Part shown: piece by piece, positions 5,124 to 6,223 of the stretch | Position numbering within the stretch: the stretch's first letter is position 1 | Layout of the letters: each line of letters opens with the position of its first letter | DNA from: Planctomycetota bacterium | GTDB taxonomy: Bacteria > Planctomycetota > J058 > JARGOJ01 | Assembly: GCA_029210225.1 (NCBI GenBank) | Contig: JARGOJ010000253.1 | Location: 1 to 6,223 of the forward strand | DNA: 6,223 nucleotides | Reading direction: 5' to 3' | Position numbers and translations under genes: made by a program | Notes under the pieces: generated by a model | What the model saw: only the letters and a program-made list of their open reading frames with translations | Told to the model about the DNA's origin: nothing | Databases searched by the model: none

Positions 5124-6223
5124 ATGTCCAAACGCATTCTCCTGTTTCTGCTTCTCGCCGCTGTGTCGTGTACCTCTCCCGAGGAAAGCTCACAAAAGGA
5201 CACTCGCGACCAAGCAGTGAATTCGAAGCCCGTCGCCTGGACAGAATGGTCCGATGGAATATTTGCTCAGGCGAAGAAGGAGAAGAAGCTCGTTCTCTTA
5301 GACTTGGGGGCGGTTTGGTGCCACTGGTGCCATGTCATGGACGAAAAGACATACTCCGACCCTCAAGTGGCGGCCTATATGAACGAGCACTTTGTTGCTT
5401 CCAAGGTCGACCAGGACGCCCACCCCGATTTGGCATCTCGCTACCACGATTGGGGTTGGCCCGCGACGATTCTCTTGGACGCCGACGGTCAGGAACTCGC
5501 CAAATTCAGCGGCTACATGCCCAAGCCTCTCTTCATGGCCCGGTTACGTGCCTTCGTCGAAGATCCAACTCCCGGTCCCTCTGTGAGAGCAGAGCCAAAG
5601 CTCAGCGCCGCGAAAAAATCGTCCCTCGATAAGGACCTCAAAGCCCAGCTAAACGACCTCTATCGAGCGGCCTATGACAAGAAAAATAAGGGCTGGGGAT
5701 TTAGTCAGAAGTGGATGGATTGGAACATGGTCGAATACGGTATGGAGCTTGCCCTCGACGGCACCAAGGACGGCCAGCAAATGGCCCGCGAAACCCTCGA
5801 TAAACAACAATTTCTCCTCGACCCAGTCTGGGGCGGCGTTTATCAGTATTCCCACGGTCAAGTTTGGACCAATCCTCACTATGAAAAATTGACCATCTTC
5901 CAGGCTCATAATATTCGAACCTTCGCTCTAGCCTTTGTTCTATGGGGTAAAGACCAAGACCTCAAAGCCGCCAAGGACACTTATGCATACACCCAAAATT
6001 TTCTAAAGAGCCCTGAGGGCGCCTATTACACAAGCCAGGATGCCGATTTAATTAAGGGGGAGCATAGCGAGACTTACTTTAATGGGAATGATGAAGAGCG
6101 CAGAAAACAAGGGATACCCGCCGTTGACAAGAATATCTACAGTCAAGAAAACGGTCTCCTCGTTGAAGCCTTCTCAACCCTCTACGCGGTCACTGGAGAC
6201 GAGCAGTATCTGACTGCAGCCGA
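5124..6223 (+). CDS. Predicted lipoprotein with thioredoxin-like DUF255 domain and YyaL/SSP411-type domain, 3' end cut by window edge
   Basis: The first 366 residues are present. Residues 1-16 are a lipoprotein signal (KR, then ILLFLLLAAVSC) with lipobox AAVSC and lipidated C16; the next residue is Thr, not Asp, so outer-membrane sorting is expected if E. coli rules apply. A polar tether (17-37) leads to a thioredoxin-like domain (about 38-145) with WCHWCH at 65-70, KVDQDAHPD (94-102) and the likely cis-proline P113 in GWGWP. The rest (about 170 on) resembles the helical barrel of the YyaL/SSP411 family: YDKKNKGWGF (184-193), DPVWGGVYQYS (233-243), NPHYEKLTIFQAHNIR (250-265) and SQDADL (304-309). 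Most family members I know lack a signal peptide and have a longer thioredoxin part with GGTYFP, which is missing here. It may be an envelope thiol oxidoreductase; the helical domain's function is unknown to me. AAGGA (5111-5115) sits eight bases before the ATG. Confidence 0.9.
   Translation, partial: MSKRILLFLLLAAVSCTSPEESSQKDTRDQAVNSKPVAWTEWSDGIFAQAKKEKKLVLLDLGAVWCHWCHVMDEKTYSDPQVAAYMNEHFVASKVDQDAHPDLASRYHDWGWPATILLDADGQELAKFSGYMPKPLFMARLRAFVEDPTPGPSVRAEPKLSAAKKSSLDKDLKAQLNDLYRAAYDKKNKGWGFSQKWMDWNMVEYGMELALDGTKDGQQMARETLDKQQFLLDPVWGGVYQYSHGQVWTNPHYEKLTIFQAHNIRTFALAFVLWGKDQDLKAAKDTYAYTQNFLKSPEGAYYTSQDADLIKGEHSETYFNGNDEERRKQGIPAVDKNIYSQENGLLVEAFSTLYAVTGDEQYLTAA

Noticed and set aside
4952..5203. 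83-residue minus-strand ORF between hflX and the lipoprotein gene
   Set aside because: It runs through the hairpin and overlaps the signal-peptide region of the lipoprotein gene on the other strand; no motif or ribosome binding site was seen.
5649..5909. Short ORFs on both strands inside the lipoprotein gene
   Set aside because: They are out-of-frame shadows of a frame with clear YyaL/SSP411 motifs running to the window end.

Overview
The window is a stretch of ordinary-looking bacterial chromosome, densely coding and with no mobile element, CRISPR array, rRNA or tRNA that I can see. It has two divergent arms that meet in a 199-base intergenic region (about 3042-3240). The long form of HflX, the proline-rich FHA protein, the Hanks-type kinase and the Cys-lipoprotein signal fit a diderm of deltaproteobacterial, myxobacterial or PVC/planctomycete type. 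That placement is inference from protein architecture, not a taxonomic result.

The left arm is on the minus strand and reads right to left: a possible 48-residue small protein (3184-3038), an FHA-domain protein with an N-terminal zinc ribbon (3041-1791), spermidine synthase SpeE (1779-931), and the N-terminal 309 residues of a serine/threonine protein kinase that runs off the left edge (927-1). The gaps are a 4-base ATGA overlap, 11 bases and 3 bases, so this is almost certainly one operon. The kinase and the FHA protein are the obvious functional pair: a kinase writes phosphothreonine and an FHA domain reads it. Both also carry a CxxC-x16-CxxC cysteine cluster of identical spacing. A polyamine biosynthesis enzyme sits between them.

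The right arm is on the plus strand. It holds a long-form HflX ribosome-associated GTPase (3241-4938), a GC-rich hairpin just after its stop, and then the first 366 residues of a predicted lipoprotein that joins a thioredoxin-like WCHWCH domain to a YyaL/SSP411-type helical domain and runs off the right edge (5124-6223).

The most notable points are the shared zinc-ribbon spacing in the kinase and FHA protein; the expanded glycine-rich loop of HflX; the unclear hflX start, where a perfect GGAGG abuts the TTG; the unlisted small ORF coupled to the FHA gene; and the repeat-rich linker of the FHA protein. I found no clearly new multi-gene system. The kinase/FHA/SpeE operon is the nearest candidate.
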